From Novosphingobium sp. (GTDB taxonomy: Bacteria; Pseudomonadota; Alphaproteobacteria; Sphingomonadales; Sphingomonadaceae), in NCBI RefSeq assembly GCF_020852455.1, contig NZ_JADZAT010000011.1, forward strand, positions 1-41,655: a DNA stretch of 41,655 bases, in the 5' to 3' direction. The translations under genes and the position numbers were made by a program. Every line of letters begins with the position of its first letter. Within the stretch, counting starts at the first letter, position 1. Positions 23,924-37,043 of the stretch are shown one piece after another. Below the pieces are notes generated by a model. That model made no database searches. It was not told where the DNA came from and was given only the letters and a program-made list of their open reading frames with translations.

Positions 23924-24835
23924 TCAGGGTGCGGGGTGGGGCGGGCAGAGCCGTTCCTGCAGCGCGCGGCGCACCCATTGCCGCGCGGGTCCCGGGGGGC
24001 AATCGCGCCGCCACAAGGCGTGGAAGCGATAGTCGACCGAAGGCGCTTCAGGCAAGGCCAGCCGCACCAGTTTGCCCGCCGCCAGATCCGCTTCGATGGC
24101 CGGCCCGGGCATGTTGCCCCAGCCGATCCCTTCCAGCAGCAGCGCATGCTTGGCGCCCAGGTCGGCCAGCCGCCAGGTGCGTGATGCGGTGACCGAGAAA
24201 TCCCGCCCCTCGGTCAGCGGCGAGCGGTCGGACAGCACCAGTTGCAGGTGCTGGCGGGCGATCCCCGGCGGGATCGGATCGAGCCGGGCGAGCGGATGGC
24301 CGGGCGCGGCCACCGGGATCAGTTCAACCGATCCGATCAGCGTGCGGTCAAGTTCGGGAAAGGCGTCCGAAAGCGGCCCGGTCACCCCCAGATCGGCCCG
24401 GTTTTCAAGCAGCATCGCGGCCACCCCGCCCAGCGCCTCGACATGCAGGCGCAGGTCCACCGTGGGGAAGGCCTGGATGAAATCCTTGAGCAGCGCCGCC
24501 AGCACCGCAGGGGGATACATCACGTCGATCGCCAGGGTCAGTTCTGCCTCCAGCCCCTGGTGATGGTCGCGCGCCTTGGCCAGCAGCGCGTCCATATCGG
24601 CGGTGACGGTGCGCGCGGCATCGAGCAGCGCGCGCCCGGCCTGGGTCAGTTCGGGTTTGCGCGATCCCTCCCGCTCAAACAGCGTCAGGCCCAGCTGGGC
24701 TTCGATCTGGGCAATGCCATAGCTGATCGCCGAAATGGCCCGCCCCAGCCGCCGCGCGGCGGCGTTGAAGCTGCCCTCGTCGGCCACGGCCAGGAAGATG
24801 CGAAGCTGGTCAAGCGATGGCTGGCCTAGGTTCAT
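23924..24835 (-). CDS. LysR family transcriptional regulator
   Basis: A 303-residue LysR-type protein. The N-terminal winged helix-turn-helix is LDQLRIFLAVADEGSFNAAARRLGRAISAISYGIAQIEAQLG, read in parts across residues 8-50, followed by a linker helix and a periplasmic-binding-protein-like effector domain. The gene is divergent from pirin and DoxX, with 107 bases between the starts, the classic layout for a LysR protein that controls its neighbour. A TTC-N9-GAA dyad directly beside its ATG (24837-24851) is the best site for autoregulation. The inducer is unknown; redox or quinone-type signals are possible given the neighbours. Confidence 0.95.
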   Translation of the reverse strand: MNLGQPSLDQLRIFLAVADEGSFNAAARRLGRAISAISYGIAQIEAQLGLTLFEREGSRKPELTQAGRALLDAARTVTADMDALLAKARDHHQGLEAELTLAIDVMYPPAVLAALLKDFIQAFPTVDLRLHVEALGGVAAMLLENRADLGVTGPLSDAFPELDRTLIGSVELIPVAAPGHPLARLDPIPPGIARQHLQLVLSDRSPLTEGRDFSVTASRTWRLADLGAKHALLLEGIGWGNMPGPAIEADLAAGKLVRLALPEAPSVDYRFHALWRRDCPPGPARQWVRRALQERLCPPHPAP

Positions 24836-24852
24836 GTTCGAATATCCTGAAC
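24836..24852. promoter_or_regulatory. Putative LysR-box in the divergent region
   Basis: GTTC (24836-24839) and GAAC (24849-24852) form an interrupted dyad that contains the T-N11-A core typical of LysR-type sites (T24838, A24850). It lies next to the LysR start and about 90 bases before the pirin start. A TGAAC repeat (24848-24852 and 24856-24860) extends the region. Confidence 0.5.
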
Positions 24853-24942
24853 ATTTGAACGCAATTTATCTGAGCTTTGCGATCAAGCTGCAAGCCCTAT
24901 CTGGCGCTTCAACACCGGCGGAAACGCCAATGGAGACAAACA

Positions 24943-25641
24943 ATGATCGAACTCAGACCCTTTGCCAGCCTGGGCGCGGCCAACCACGGTTGGCTTGATG
25001 CCCACCACCACTTCTCGTTCGCCGGCTATCACGATCCGGCGCGGACCCAATGGGGCAGCCTGCGGGTGTGGAACGACGACCTGATTGCCGCCAAGAGCGG
25101 CTTTCCCCCGCATCCGCACCAGGACATGGAAATCGTCACCTATATCCGCACCGGGGCGATCTCGCACCGCGACAGCCTGGGCAACGAAGGCCGGACCGCC
25201 GCCGGGGATGTCCAGGTGATGAGCGCCGGGACCGGGATCCAGCACGCCGAATACAACCTTGAGGACGAAGCGACGACGCTGTTCCAGATCTGGATCCTGC
25301 CCGATGCGCGCGGCCATGCCCCCAGCTGGGGCACCCGCCCGTTCCCGCGCGAAGACCGCTCGGGTCAGTTCGTGACGCTCGCCTCGGGCCTGCCCGGCGA
25401 TGACGAGGCGCTGGCGATCCACGCCCGGGCCCGGGTGGCCGGCGCGCTGATCAGGGCCGGCGAGACGGTCCGTTATGAAACCGGACCCGAACGCCATGTC
25501 TATCTGGTCCCCGCCACCGGCCGGATCCGGATCGGCGAAATCGAGGCCCAGGCCCGCGACGGCGTGGCGATCACCGGCGAATCCGCCATCGAAATCACCG
25601 CGCTGGAAGACAGCGAAGTGGTGCTGGTCGATGCGGCCTGA
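24943..25641 (+). CDS. Pirin family protein
   Basis: A 232-residue bicupin of the pirin family. The N-terminal cupin contains the iron-binding residues in FPPHPHQDMEIVTYIRTG and the later H of AGTGIQHAEYN; E in QDMEI completes the site. A second cupin covers about 140-232 and lacks these ligands, as usual. Bacterial pirins are iron proteins, some with quercetinase activity or with roles in redox regulation. ATG 24943 is preceded by a GGAG at 24932-24935, so the extended upstream frame is rejected. It is likely cotranscribed with the DoxX gene 43 bases downstream. Confidence 0.94.
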   Translation: MIELRPFASLGAANHGWLDAHHHFSFAGYHDPARTQWGSLRVWNDDLIAAKSGFPPHPHQDMEIVTYIRTGAISHRDSLGNEGRTAAGDVQVMSAGTGIQHAEYNLEDEATTLFQIWILPDARGHAPSWGTRPFPREDRSGQFVTLASGLPGDDEALAIHARARVAGALIRAGETVRYETGPERHVYLVPATGRIRIGEIEAQARDGVAITGESAIEITALEDSEVVLVDAA

Positions 25642-25684
25642 ATTTCACCAAGACCCGAATTTTTGACAAGGGGAGTACCAGACC

Positions 25685-26086
25685 ATGACCGATACCCAGA
25701 CCAATCCCGTTTCCAACGATGCCGTGGCGCTGGTCGCCCGGGTGCTGCTGGCCGCGATCTTCCTGCTGAGCGGGCTTGGCAAGCTGGCCGATCCGGCCGG
25801 CACTGCCGCCTATATCGCCTCGGCCGGGCTGCCCGCCGCCACGCTGGGCGCCTGGGGCGCCGGGCTGCTTGAAACGCTGGGCGGGCTGGCGCTGATCAGC
25901 GGCTACCGCGCGCGCACCGCCGCCGTGGCCCTGGCGCTGTTCACGCTGGTCGCAGCCGTGTGCTTCCACGCCAATTTCGCCGACCAGATCCAGATGATCA
26001 TGTTGATGAAGAATGTGGCGATCACCGGCGGGCTACTGCAACTGGCGATCACCGGCCCGGGCCGCCTGGCGCTGGGCCGCCGTTAG
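25685..26086 (+). CDS. DoxX family membrane protein
   Basis: A 133-residue protein with four hydrophobic helices. VARVLLAAIFLLSGLGKLADPAGTAAYIASAGLP, seen in parts at residues 15-50, and LALISGYRARTAAVALALFTLVAAVCFH are typical of DoxX/YphA-type proteins. Relatives associate with redox and thiosulfate/quinone chemistry in the inner membrane. GGGGAG stands about 9 bases before the ATG. The gene follows pirin, a frequent pairing that suggests a shared redox-related role under the LysR regulator. It ends just ahead of a strong hairpin at 26109-26142. Confidence 0.92.
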   Translation: MTDTQTNPVSNDAVALVARVLLAAIFLLSGLGKLADPAGTAAYIASAGLPAATLGAWGAGLLETLGGLALISGYRARTAAVALALFTLVAAVCFHANFADQIQMIMLMKNVAITGGLLQLAITGPGRLALGRR

Positions 26087-26108
26087 GCTCCTTGCTCGAC
26101 CCACCCCC

Positions 26109-26142
26109 GACGCGTCGGCCTTTCACTTGAGGCCGGCGCGTC
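26109..26142 (+). terminator. Strong hairpin between DoxX and LuxR-type genes
   Basis: GACGCGTCGGCCT (26109-26121) pairs with AGGCCGGCGCGTC (26130-26142) at 12 of 13 positions around an 8-base loop. It lies 23 bases after the DoxX stop and ends 3 bases before the GTG at 26146. No T-run follows, so it may end transcription weakly or hide the start region of the next gene. Confidence 0.6.
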
Positions 26143-26145
26143 CTC

Positions 26146-26577
26146 GTGGCACGCTGGCGCATCATGGCGCGTGTGATGCTGACATATGGAGCCGCGCTGG
26201 CCGCGCTGGCGCTGCTGGTTGATTGGCTCGGCTGGCAACAGGCCCGCATGGCCTGGTCGACACCGGTCTATGTGCTGGCGATCGCACTGCTGTTCGCGGC
26301 GCTGGGGATCTGGCTGGGCACGCGGCTGGTCCCGCGTGCGCGGGCGGTGCCGTTCGTGCGCAATGACAAGGCGCTGGCCGCGCTGGGGATCAGCCCGCGC
26401 GAATGCGAAGTGCTGGAACTGCTGGCCCAGGGTGCTTCGAACAAGGTGATCGCGCGGCGGCTCGAAATCTCGCCCAACACGGTCAAGACCCATGCCGCGC
26501 GCCTGTTCGAAAAGCTGGGGGCGAGCAGTCGCACCCAGCTGGTTCACAAGGCGCGGGAACTGGAATTGCTGCCGTAA
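26146..26577 (+). CDS. LuxR-type transcriptional regulator with N-terminal membrane helices
   Basis: A 143-residue protein with two hydrophobic helices (about 10-27 and 40-59) followed by a LuxR/FixJ helix-turn-helix: LGISPRECEVLELLAQGASNKVIARRLEISPNTVKTHAARLFEKLG in parts across 81-130. There is no receiver or autoinducer domain. It is presumably anchored in the inner membrane with the DNA-binding part inside. The GTG at 26146 or an ATG at 26164 (residue 7) could be the start; neither has a clear ribosome binding site, and the hairpin at 26109-26142 ends just upstream. The DUF4199 gene follows 96 bases later, a pairing I have seen in other genomes and that suggests membrane-linked regulation. 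Confidence 0.88.
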   Translation: MARWRIMARVMLTYGAALAALALLVDWLGWQQARMAWSTPVYVLAIALLFAALGIWLGTRLVPRARAVPFVRNDKALAALGISPRECEVLELLAQGASNKVIARRLEISPNTVKTHAARLFEKLGASSRTQLVHKARELELLP

Positions 26578-26673
26578 ATTGCGGTGACGGGCGCCAAATC
26601 ACCCTTTCGGGCGATAGCTTCGGGGCAGGTGCGGGCTTAGCCCCGCGGCACCAACCAAACGGGGAGAACGACA

Positions 26674-27201
26674 ATGCAACGCATGATCCTGACTTACGGA
26701 GTGATCGCCGGCACAATCGAACTGGCGCTGCTCGCCATCACGATGGGCCTGGTCAGCGACCACGGCAACCTGGGCATGGTGCTGGGTTACCTGTCGATGC
26801 TGATCGCGATGAGCATGGTCTTCGTCGGAGTGAAACGCTTTCGCGACGAGGTGCAGGGCGGAGTAATCAAATTCGGCAAGGCCTTTGCTGTAGGGCTGGG
26901 CATCGCCGGGGTGGCCGTGCTGTTCTATGTGCTTGGCTGGGAAGCCTACCTGTGGTCAACCGATTACACCTTCATGGCGGAATTCACCAAGACGATGCTT
27001 GCCCAGCAGCAGGCAGCTGGCGCTTCAGCGGCGCAACTCGCGCAGCTCAAGGCCGAGATGGCTGGCTATGTCGAACTCTATGCCAACCCGGTTACCCGCA
27101 TGGCACTGACCGCCAGCGAGATCTCGCCGGTGGCGCTGCTGATGCCGCTGATTTCGGCTGCGCTGCTGCGCAACCCGCGCTTCATGCCGGCCAAGGGCTA
27201 G
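26674..27201 (+). CDS. DUF4199 family membrane protein
   Basis: A 175-residue protein with four hydrophobic helices (about 5-26, 34-52, 68-90 and 145-165). [26 protein letters not shown] fits the DUF4199 pattern. GGGGAG at 26661-26666 precedes the ATG by 7 bases. A helical, Gln/Ala-rich loop (about 103-130) lies between the third and fourth helices. Function is unknown. It follows the membrane LuxR-type gene and its TAG overlaps the gltD stop on the opposite strand (CTAG, 27198-27201). Confidence 0.88.
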   Translation: MQRMILTYGVIAGTIELALLAITMGLVSDHGNLGMVLGYLSMLIAMSMVFVGVKRFRDEVQGGVIKFGKAFAVGLGIAGVAVLFYVLGWEAYLWSTDYTFMAEFTKTMLAQQQAAGASAAQLAQLKAEMAGYVELYANPVTRMALTASEISPVALLMPLISAALLRNPRFMPAKG

Positions 27202-28634
27202 CGTGGCAGCTCGCTCGATCCCATCAGCATCTGGTCAACCGCGCGGGCGGCCTGGCGGCCTTCGCGGATCGCCCAGACCACCAGGCTCTGCCCGCGCCGC
27301 ATGTCGCCGCAGGCAAAGATCTGCGGATCGCTGGTGCGATAGCTGAAGGTGTCGGCAAAGACGTTGCCGCGCGCGTCGAGATCGACCTTGGCCTGATCGA
27401 GCAGGCCCTGCTTGCGCGGACCCAGAAAGCCCATCGCCAGGAAGATCAGGTCGGCCTTCAGCGTGAAGAGGCTGCCCTCTACTTCCTGCATCTTGCCGTC
27501 CTGCCATTCGACCCGCACGCATTCCAGCCCGGTTACCTGGCTGCCCTTGCCGACCACACGCTTGGTCAGGATCGCCCAGTCGCGATCGCAGCCTTCTTCG
27601 TGGCTGGTCGAGGTGCGCAGCTTCATCGGCCAGTCGGGCCAGGTCAGCGCCTTGTCTTCCTTTTCGGGCGGGCGCGGCATGATTTCGATCTGGGTGACCG
27701 AGGCGGCGCCCTGGCGGATCGAGGTGCCGACGCAGTCAGACCCAGTATCGCCGCCGCCGATCACCACCACGTGCTTGCCGGTGGCGGTCAGCGAGCCGCG
27801 CGGTGCGGCGCGTACTTCCTCGTCGCCGGCATTGCGCTTGTTCTGCTGGGTCAGGAATTCCATCGCAAAGCGCACGCCCGGCAGTTCGAAGCCGGGGATC
27901 AGCAAGGGGCGCGGATCTTCCGCTCCCCCGGCCATGACGATCGCGTCGAAGTTTTCCTTGAGGCTGGCGACCGAGACCGTGACGCCAACCTCGGTCGAGG
28001 TGCGGAATTCCACGCCTTCGGCCATCATCTGCACCAGCCGGCGCTGGATCAGGTGCTTTTCCAGTTTGAAGTCGGGGATGCCATAGCGCAGCAGCCCGCC
28101 AACCCGGTCGTTCTTCTCGAACAGCACCACCGAATGTCCGGCGCGCGCCAGCTGCTGGGCGGCGGCCATCCCGGCCGGGCCCGAACCCACCACCGCAACG
28201 CTCTTGCTGGTGCGGCGGGTGGGGATCTGCGGCACGATCCAGCCTTCGTCCCAGCCCTTGTCAACGATCGCGCATTCGATGCTCTTGATCGTCACCGGCT
28301 GGTCGGTGATGTTCAGCGTGCAGCTGGCCTCGCACGGCGCGGGGCAGATCCGTCCGGTGAACTCGGGGAAATTGTTGGTCGAATGCAGCACGTCCAGCGC
28401 GGCTTGCCAGTCCCCCTCATAGACCAGGTGGTTCCAGTCCGGGATGATGTTGTTCACCGGGCAGCCGTTGTGACAATAGGGGATGCCGCAATTCATGCAG
28501 CGGCTGGCCTGCGCCTGCAGCGCCGGTGCCTCATGCGGGACCACGAATTCGTGGTAGTGGCCTACGCGCTCCTTGGGGTCCGCATAGGTGCGGTCCTGAC
28601 GATCGACCTCGAGAAAGCCGGTTTCCTTGCCCAT
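27198..28634 (-). CDS. gltD: Glutamate synthase (NADPH) small subunit GltD
   Basis: A 478-residue protein. The N-terminal iron-sulfur region has cysteines C46, C49, C54 and C58 in [13 protein letters not shown] and C97, C101, C105 in CPAPCEASC. Residues 148-175 carry the first Rossmann motif, [18 protein letters not shown], and [14 protein letters not shown] marks the NADPH site. It supplies electrons from NADPH to GltB, which makes glutamate from glutamine and 2-oxoglutarate. The ATG at 28634 ([10 protein letters not shown]) is preferred over the longer frame, which would overlap gltB. It starts 5 bases after the gltB stop, so the two form an operon. Confidence 0.97.
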   Translation of the reverse strand: MGKETGFLEVDRQDRTYADPKERVGHYHEFVVPHEAPALQAQASRCMNCGIPYCHNGCPVNNIIPDWNHLVYEGDWQAALDVLHSTNNFPEFTGRICPAPCEASCTLNITDQPVTIKSIECAIVDKGWDEGWIVPQIPTRRTSKSVAVVGSGPAGMAAAQQLARAGHSVVLFEKNDRVGGLLRYGIPDFKLEKHLIQRRLVQMMAEGVEFRTSTEVGVTVSVASLKENFDAIVMAGGAEDPRPLLIPGFELPGVRFAMEFLTQQNKRNAGDEEVRAAPRGSLTATGKHVVVIGGGDTGSDCVGTSIRQGAASVTQIEIMPRPPEKEDKALTWPDWPMKLRTSTSHEEGCDRDWAILTKRVVGKGSQVTGLECVRVEWQDGKMQEVEGSLFTLKADLIFLAMGFLGPRKQGLLDQAKVDLDARGNVFADTFSYRTSDPQIFACGDMRRGQSLVVWAIREGRQAARAVDQMLMGSSELPR

Positions 28635-28639
28635 TTCGA

Positions 28640-33280
<4,641 letters not shown>

Positions 33281-33451
33281 TTCGATTTCGTCCCGTGTTG
33301 GCGCCAAAGCGCGGCGATTCGCAGGCGCGGACCCGCAAATCGCCGATTTCCGGCAATTAAGCGCAACATTCCCCGCCGCGAAACGCAGCAAAAATTGCGC
33401 CATGACCCCCCATGACGACACGAAACTGTTTTTGCAACTGCGAAAGAAACA
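33281..33451 (-). promoter_or_regulatory. Upstream region of gltB
   Basis: These 171 bases precede gltB on the minus strand and follow the terminator of the next operon, so they must carry the gltBD promoter. The stretch is relatively A/T-rich between 33350 and 33450 compared with its neighbours. I could not single out convincing -35/-10 boxes or an NtrC/NAC-type operator. Confidence 0.4.
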
Positions 33452-33481
33452 AGAAAGGCTTGGCCGCGGCCAAGCCTTTCT
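33452..33481 (-). terminator. 30-bp perfect palindrome, intrinsic terminator
   Basis: Bases 33452-33481 are a perfect palindrome (arms AGAAAGGCTTGGCC and its complement around GC). On the minus strand it lies 36 bases after the stop of the Ala/Pro-rich membrane protein gene and is followed by the T-rich run TTGTTTCTTT, the form of a Rho-independent terminator. It cleanly separates that gene from gltB. Confidence 0.85.
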
Positions 33482-33516
33482 GTGAATAGGTTTTCAAAGC
33501 TGGCCGAAGGGCCGGA

Positions 33517-35568
33517 TCAGGCGGCGCCGCTCATCCGTTGCAGGTTCGCCAGGGCTGCGCGAAGCGCCTGATCGGCTTCACCGGCTTCGACTGCCGGCGG
33601 AGCCATGTTGGCGGCGACCGGCTGGGCCTGTCCTGCGGCAGCAGGCGCGTCGAAGCGGCGGAACGGCGTGGCGTCGGGCGCTGCGCCAAAGGGGATCGGC
33701 TGGGCCGGAGCCTGTCCGGGGAAGATGACCACCGGCTCGACCGCTTCAGTCTGCGGAGCCGGATCCTCGATCCGCACAAATGGATTGCGATTGGCGGCGA
33801 TCCCCAGCAACGAGCCGAAGCTGTCATCGCTGGCGACATCCTCGCTCGCCTCTTCTTCCAGCAACTGGACTGCTGCAGCGGGGGCCGCGACCGGTTCGGG
33901 TGCGGGTGCGCTGACTGGTGCGGCCACCGGCGGCATCGCCGGCATGGCGATATGGCGCGGCGGAAGCAGGCTCGGGTCGGCCGCCATGTCTTCCTCGATA
34001 AAGGCATCGAGGGCGAGCGGCTGCATGGCGCGCGGCAAAGCCGGTGCGACGGGTTCCGGTTCGGCGACCGGAGCGAAGGCCTCGGGATTGGCCGGGGCGG
34101 CCAGGGCAGCCGGAACTTCCGGGACCGCCGGATGTTCAGCCGCAACCACGGGCTGCGTTGCTTCATAGGCCACCGGGATCGGCGCTGCCGTGGGCGCGAC
34201 CACCGGGATGAAAGGTGCCTCGGCTACTTCGAGCGGGGCCTCATAGCCGGCCGGGATCGGCGCTGGCGTCACAGGTTCAGGGGCGACGGCAACCGGTACC
34301 AGCGGTGTGACCGGTTCAACCGGCAATTCCGCAGTGGCGGGCAGGACCGGCGCGGCATCGCTGACGGGTGCCTCAGCCGCCGGTGCGACCTCGGCGGCGA
34401 CCGGTGCGGTGCGCGCGGCGCGGCGGCGGCGCATCGATTCGGCCAGGCGCGCGGCAAGGTCGGTCATCCCCAGCGAGGCCGGGCTGGGCAGCGGCTCGGG
34501 CTCGGGCTCGGCCCGGGGTGCTTCGACCGGCGCTTCGACCGCAACCACGGGTGCGGCGGTGATTTCAGGTTGCGGCGCGGGCTCGAAGGCCTGCGGGATC
34601 GGCGGTGCTTGCGGAGCCGTGGCCGCCACAGGAGCAGGCTCGGCTTCGGGGGTGACTGCACGCGGCGCGAACAGCGGCTGGGCCTCTTCCTGCTCGAACA
34701 CAGTGGTCTGGAAGCCGGCGGCCTTGACGAAATCCTGCGGGACGTGATCGTCTTCGATTGCGGCACCAAAAATCTGGCGCGGTGCTTCGGGCTTGGGCTC
34801 GGGCAGAGTCATGCCGAAAACCTGACGGCCATCGGCATGGGCGGCCTGACTGGCCGGGCACGGCGCGGGTGCTGCGGTTTCGGTATTGAAGACCTGACGC
34901 TGCGCCTCGATTGCGGCCGGAGCGGCGATCGGTGCACTCGGCGCCGCGACAGGGGCGGCGTTCGACCAGTCAAGATTGACCGGCTGGGCCGGCGGCGCCG
35001 GTTCGGGGAACGCACCCAGTTCAAGCGGCTGGGCAGAGTCAGCCGGACCATCCTCGATGGTTACGCCTGAAATATCGAAGACCTGCGGATTGCCGCCAGG
35101 CAGCGGCGCCATGTCGTGGGGCACGAAATCTTCCTCCTCGTGCTCGATTGCCAGCGCGCGGCGGCGCGGAGCCAGAACACCGGCTGATTCCGGATGGGTG
35201 GTGGCGTCGGCATAATGCCGGGGTGCCGGCGGTTCCTCGCGGCCAAGATCACGGCCCGAACGCTTGCGCTCGTGGGCGACCGGTCTGGGCCGAGTGATGC
35301 GGCGGGCGATCACCAGGCCGATTACCGCGCCCAGGGCGGCCATCAGCAGCGCCATCAGGATCCTTGCGGTAACGCCCAGCGGCGGTGCGGCGGCGGGAAT
35401 CAAAAGGTCGATGTGACTCTTGAGCACCAAACCTTCGATCAGCGATGGCCGTACGGCCAGACTGCCCAGCCCGAAGGCCGCGCCAAACCACAGCGCCACG
35501 ACAGCCGGGAACAGCTGATGGCTGGTGATTGGCTTGCCCTTGGCCGCTTTGCGCTGTTGCTTGGCCAC
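33517..35568 (-). CDS. Large Ala/Pro-rich membrane-anchored protein
   Basis: A 683-residue protein. Two hydrophobic helices (about 20-38 and 67-88) enclose a short loop, then a basic stretch RRITRPRPVAHERKR suggests the long C-terminal part is cytoplasmic. Residues 95-683 are low-complexity, rich in Ala, Pro, Glu and Val. A short motif, Q-V/I-F, recurs four times (residues 162, 225, 249 and 265: NPQVF, QRQVF, GRQVF, PRQIF). Two more ordered islands are seen: LAARLAESMRRRRAART near the middle and a helical end (DQALRAALANLQRMSG). I do not recognise the family; the layout suggests a scaffold that recruits partners by short linear motifs at the membrane. It follows a glycosyltransferase gene on the same strand. 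Confidence 0.8.
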   Translation of the reverse strand: MAKQQRKAAKGKPITSHQLFPAVVALWFGAAFGLGSLAVRPSLIEGLVLKSHIDLLIPAAAPPLGVTARILMALLMAALGAVIGLVIARRITRPRPVAHERKRSGRDLGREEPPAPRHYADATTHPESAGVLAPRRRALAIEHEEEDFVPHDMAPLPGGNPQVFDISGVTIEDGPADSAQPLELGAFPEPAPPAQPVNLDWSNAAPVAAPSAPIAAPAAIEAQRQVFNTETAAPAPCPASQAAHADGRQVFGMTLPEPKPEAPRQIFGAAIEDDHVPQDFVKAAGFQTTVFEQEEAQPLFAPRAVTPEAEPAPVAATAPQAPPIPQAFEPAPQPEITAAPVVAVEAPVEAPRAEPEPEPLPSPASLGMTDLAARLAESMRRRRAARTAPVAAEVAPAAEAPVSDAAPVLPATAELPVEPVTPLVPVAVAPEPVTPAPIPAGYEAPLEVAEAPFIPVVAPTAAPIPVAYEATQPVVAAEHPAVPEVPAALAAPANPEAFAPVAEPEPVAPALPRAMQPLALDAFIEEDMAADPSLLPPRHIAMPAMPPVAAPVSAPAPEPVAAPAAAVQLLEEEASEDVASDDSFGSLLGIAANRNPFVRIEDPAPQTEAVEPVVIFPGQAPAQPIPFGAAPDATPFRRFDAPAAAGQAQPVAANMAPPAVEAGEADQALRAALANLQRMSGAA

Positions 35569-35616
35569 TGTGCCTTGAACCCCTGTTAGTCCGTCCTTCG
35601 CCCCGGTTCGGCAGCC

Positions 35617-36846
35617 TCAAGCGGCAGCAGAAACGCGGCAATCCACTGAAAGGGCTAACAGCCTTTGGTAAACATCGTGATAACGATGAACATTATGTGC
35701 CCAGTCATGGCTGGTGCGAACGTGCTCCAGACCGGCGGCGCGCAGCGCGTCCCAGCGCTCGGGCGCGGCGAGCAGGTCGGCCAGCGCGGCGGCGCAGGCG
35801 GCAGGATCGTCGGGCGTGAAGAGGGTGCCGGTCTCGCCATGCCTGATCAGTTCGCGGTGCCCGCCAACGTCCGATGCGGCCACCAGCTGGCGCTGGGCCA
35901 TCGCTTCCAGCGGTTTGAGCGGGGTGACCAGATCGGTCAGGCGGCTCTTCTTGCGGGGATAGGCCATCACATCGACCAGCGCATAATATCGTTCGACCTC
36001 GCTGTGCGGCACGCGACCGACAAAGCGGATCGCGTCAGCCGCCGGGCTGGCCTGGGCCTGGGCCCTGAGTGCGCCTTCCATTGGCCCGCCACCGACCAGC
36101 AGCAGCCGTGCGTCAGCAATCCGGGCGGTCAGCAACGGCATCGCCGCGATCAGGTCATCAAGACCCTCGTAGTCATAGAAGCTGCCGATGAAGCCGATCA
36201 CCGGCCCCTGTCCCAGCCCCAGTTCGGCCCGCAGTGCCGGATCGGGCGCGACCGCTTCGCCAAACAGCGCAAGGTCCACCCCGTTGGGGCTGATCGTGAT
36301 CTTGGCCGGATCGGTGCCGCGCCGGACCAGGTCGTCCTTCAGGCCCTGGCAGATCGTCACCACCGCATCGGCGCCGGCCACCACATGGTTTTCCAGCGCG
36401 CGGGTCAGGCGGTATTTGACATTGCCTTCCTTGCCGGTTCCGTTCGAAACCGCCGCGTCTTCCCAGAAGGCGCGGATTTCATAAACCACCGGGATCCCCA
36501 GCCAGCGCCCGGCAATCAGCGCGGCCTTGCCGCACAGCGCCGGCGAATGGGCGTGGAGCACATCGGGACGCCAGTCCTGCGCCAGCGCGATGATCGCGTC
36601 GGCCAACTGGTTGATCTCGCGCCATTCGCGCAGGCCCACCGGCCCGCCGGCTTCACCCCGGGTGCGGTGGAACAGGATTCCGTCGCACTCTTCGGTATCG
36701 GGACCGTCCTGCAAATGCCTGAGGCCGGTGATTCCACGCACTTCCAGCCCCGCCGCCTGCTGCGACTTCAGGATCGCGCGGGTACGGAAGGTATAGCCGC
36801 TGTGGAGCGGCAGCGAATGGTCAAGAACGTGCAGGATGCGGGTCAT
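35617..36846 (-). CDS. Exosortase A-associated glycosyltransferase (TIGR04063 type)
   Basis: A 409-residue group 1 glycosyltransferase. RILHVLDHSLPLHSGYTFRTRAIL opens the protein, the hallmark of the PEP-CTERM/exosortase-associated group TIGR04063; DVLHAHSPALCGKAAL, YEIRAFWEDAAV, ISPNGVDLALF, GFIGSFYDYEGLDDLI and VTPLKPLEAMAQRQLVAASDVGGHRELI follow in the usual order. It would add a sugar during exopolysaccharide assembly linked to the XrtA system. The gene is divergent from the O-ligase-like gene of the same system; the exosortase itself is not in this window. The start ATG at 36846 gives the family N-terminus. Confidence 0.93.
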   Translation of the reverse strand: MTRILHVLDHSLPLHSGYTFRTRAILKSQQAAGLEVRGITGLRHLQDGPDTEECDGILFHRTRGEAGGPVGLREWREINQLADAIIALAQDWRPDVLHAHSPALCGKAALIAGRWLGIPVVYEIRAFWEDAAVSNGTGKEGNVKYRLTRALENHVVAGADAVVTICQGLKDDLVRRGTDPAKITISPNGVDLALFGEAVAPDPALRAELGLGQGPVIGFIGSFYDYEGLDDLIAAMPLLTARIADARLLLVGGGPMEGALRAQAQASPAADAIRFVGRVPHSEVERYYALVDVMAYPRKKSRLTDLVTPLKPLEAMAQRQLVAASDVGGHRELIRHGETGTLFTPDDPAACAAALADLLAAPERWDALRAAGLEHVRTSHDWAHNVHRYHDVYQRLLALSVDCRVSAAA

Positions 36847-36914
36847 GGCCGCATTCCCTAGGCCAAGACTGCTTAACGGCGCGTCAACCCGCTGCTGCTA
36901 GGGCTCTGCCCACA

Positions 36915-37043
36915 ATGATCGACTATTTCTCCCTGGCGCTGACCCATGGCTTGCTGGCGATTGCCTGCTGGCGATTGCTGCAGCGCCAGGAGCTCGACCG
37001 CGAGCCGGGCAATGCGCCGGAAAGGGACGAGCCGCGTGCTTGA
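36915..37043 (+). CDS. 42-residue protein overlapping the O-ligase-like gene
   Basis: An ATG at 36915 codes for 42 residues: a hydrophobic N-terminal half (YFSLALTHGLLAIACWRLL) and a charged tail ending RDEPRA. Its TGA (37041-37043) lies inside the next gene, whose GTG start is at 37036, giving an 8-base overlap. The membrane-like composition and the coupling argue for a real small protein, possibly a membrane subunit or a leader. It has no family I know. Confidence 0.55.
   Translation: MIDYFSLALTHGLLAIACWRLLQRQELDREPGNAPERDEPRA

Noticed and set aside
33452..33481. The 30-bp palindrome as a mobile-element or operator site
   Set aside because: Its position just after a stop codon and the T-rich run on the minus strand fit an intrinsic terminator better.
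33538..35070. A 510-residue Arg/Gly-rich frame opposite the Ala/Pro-rich membrane protein
   Set aside because: Its composition mirrors the Ala/Pro codons of the minus-strand gene; the minus-strand frame has credible membrane helices and a terminator behind it.
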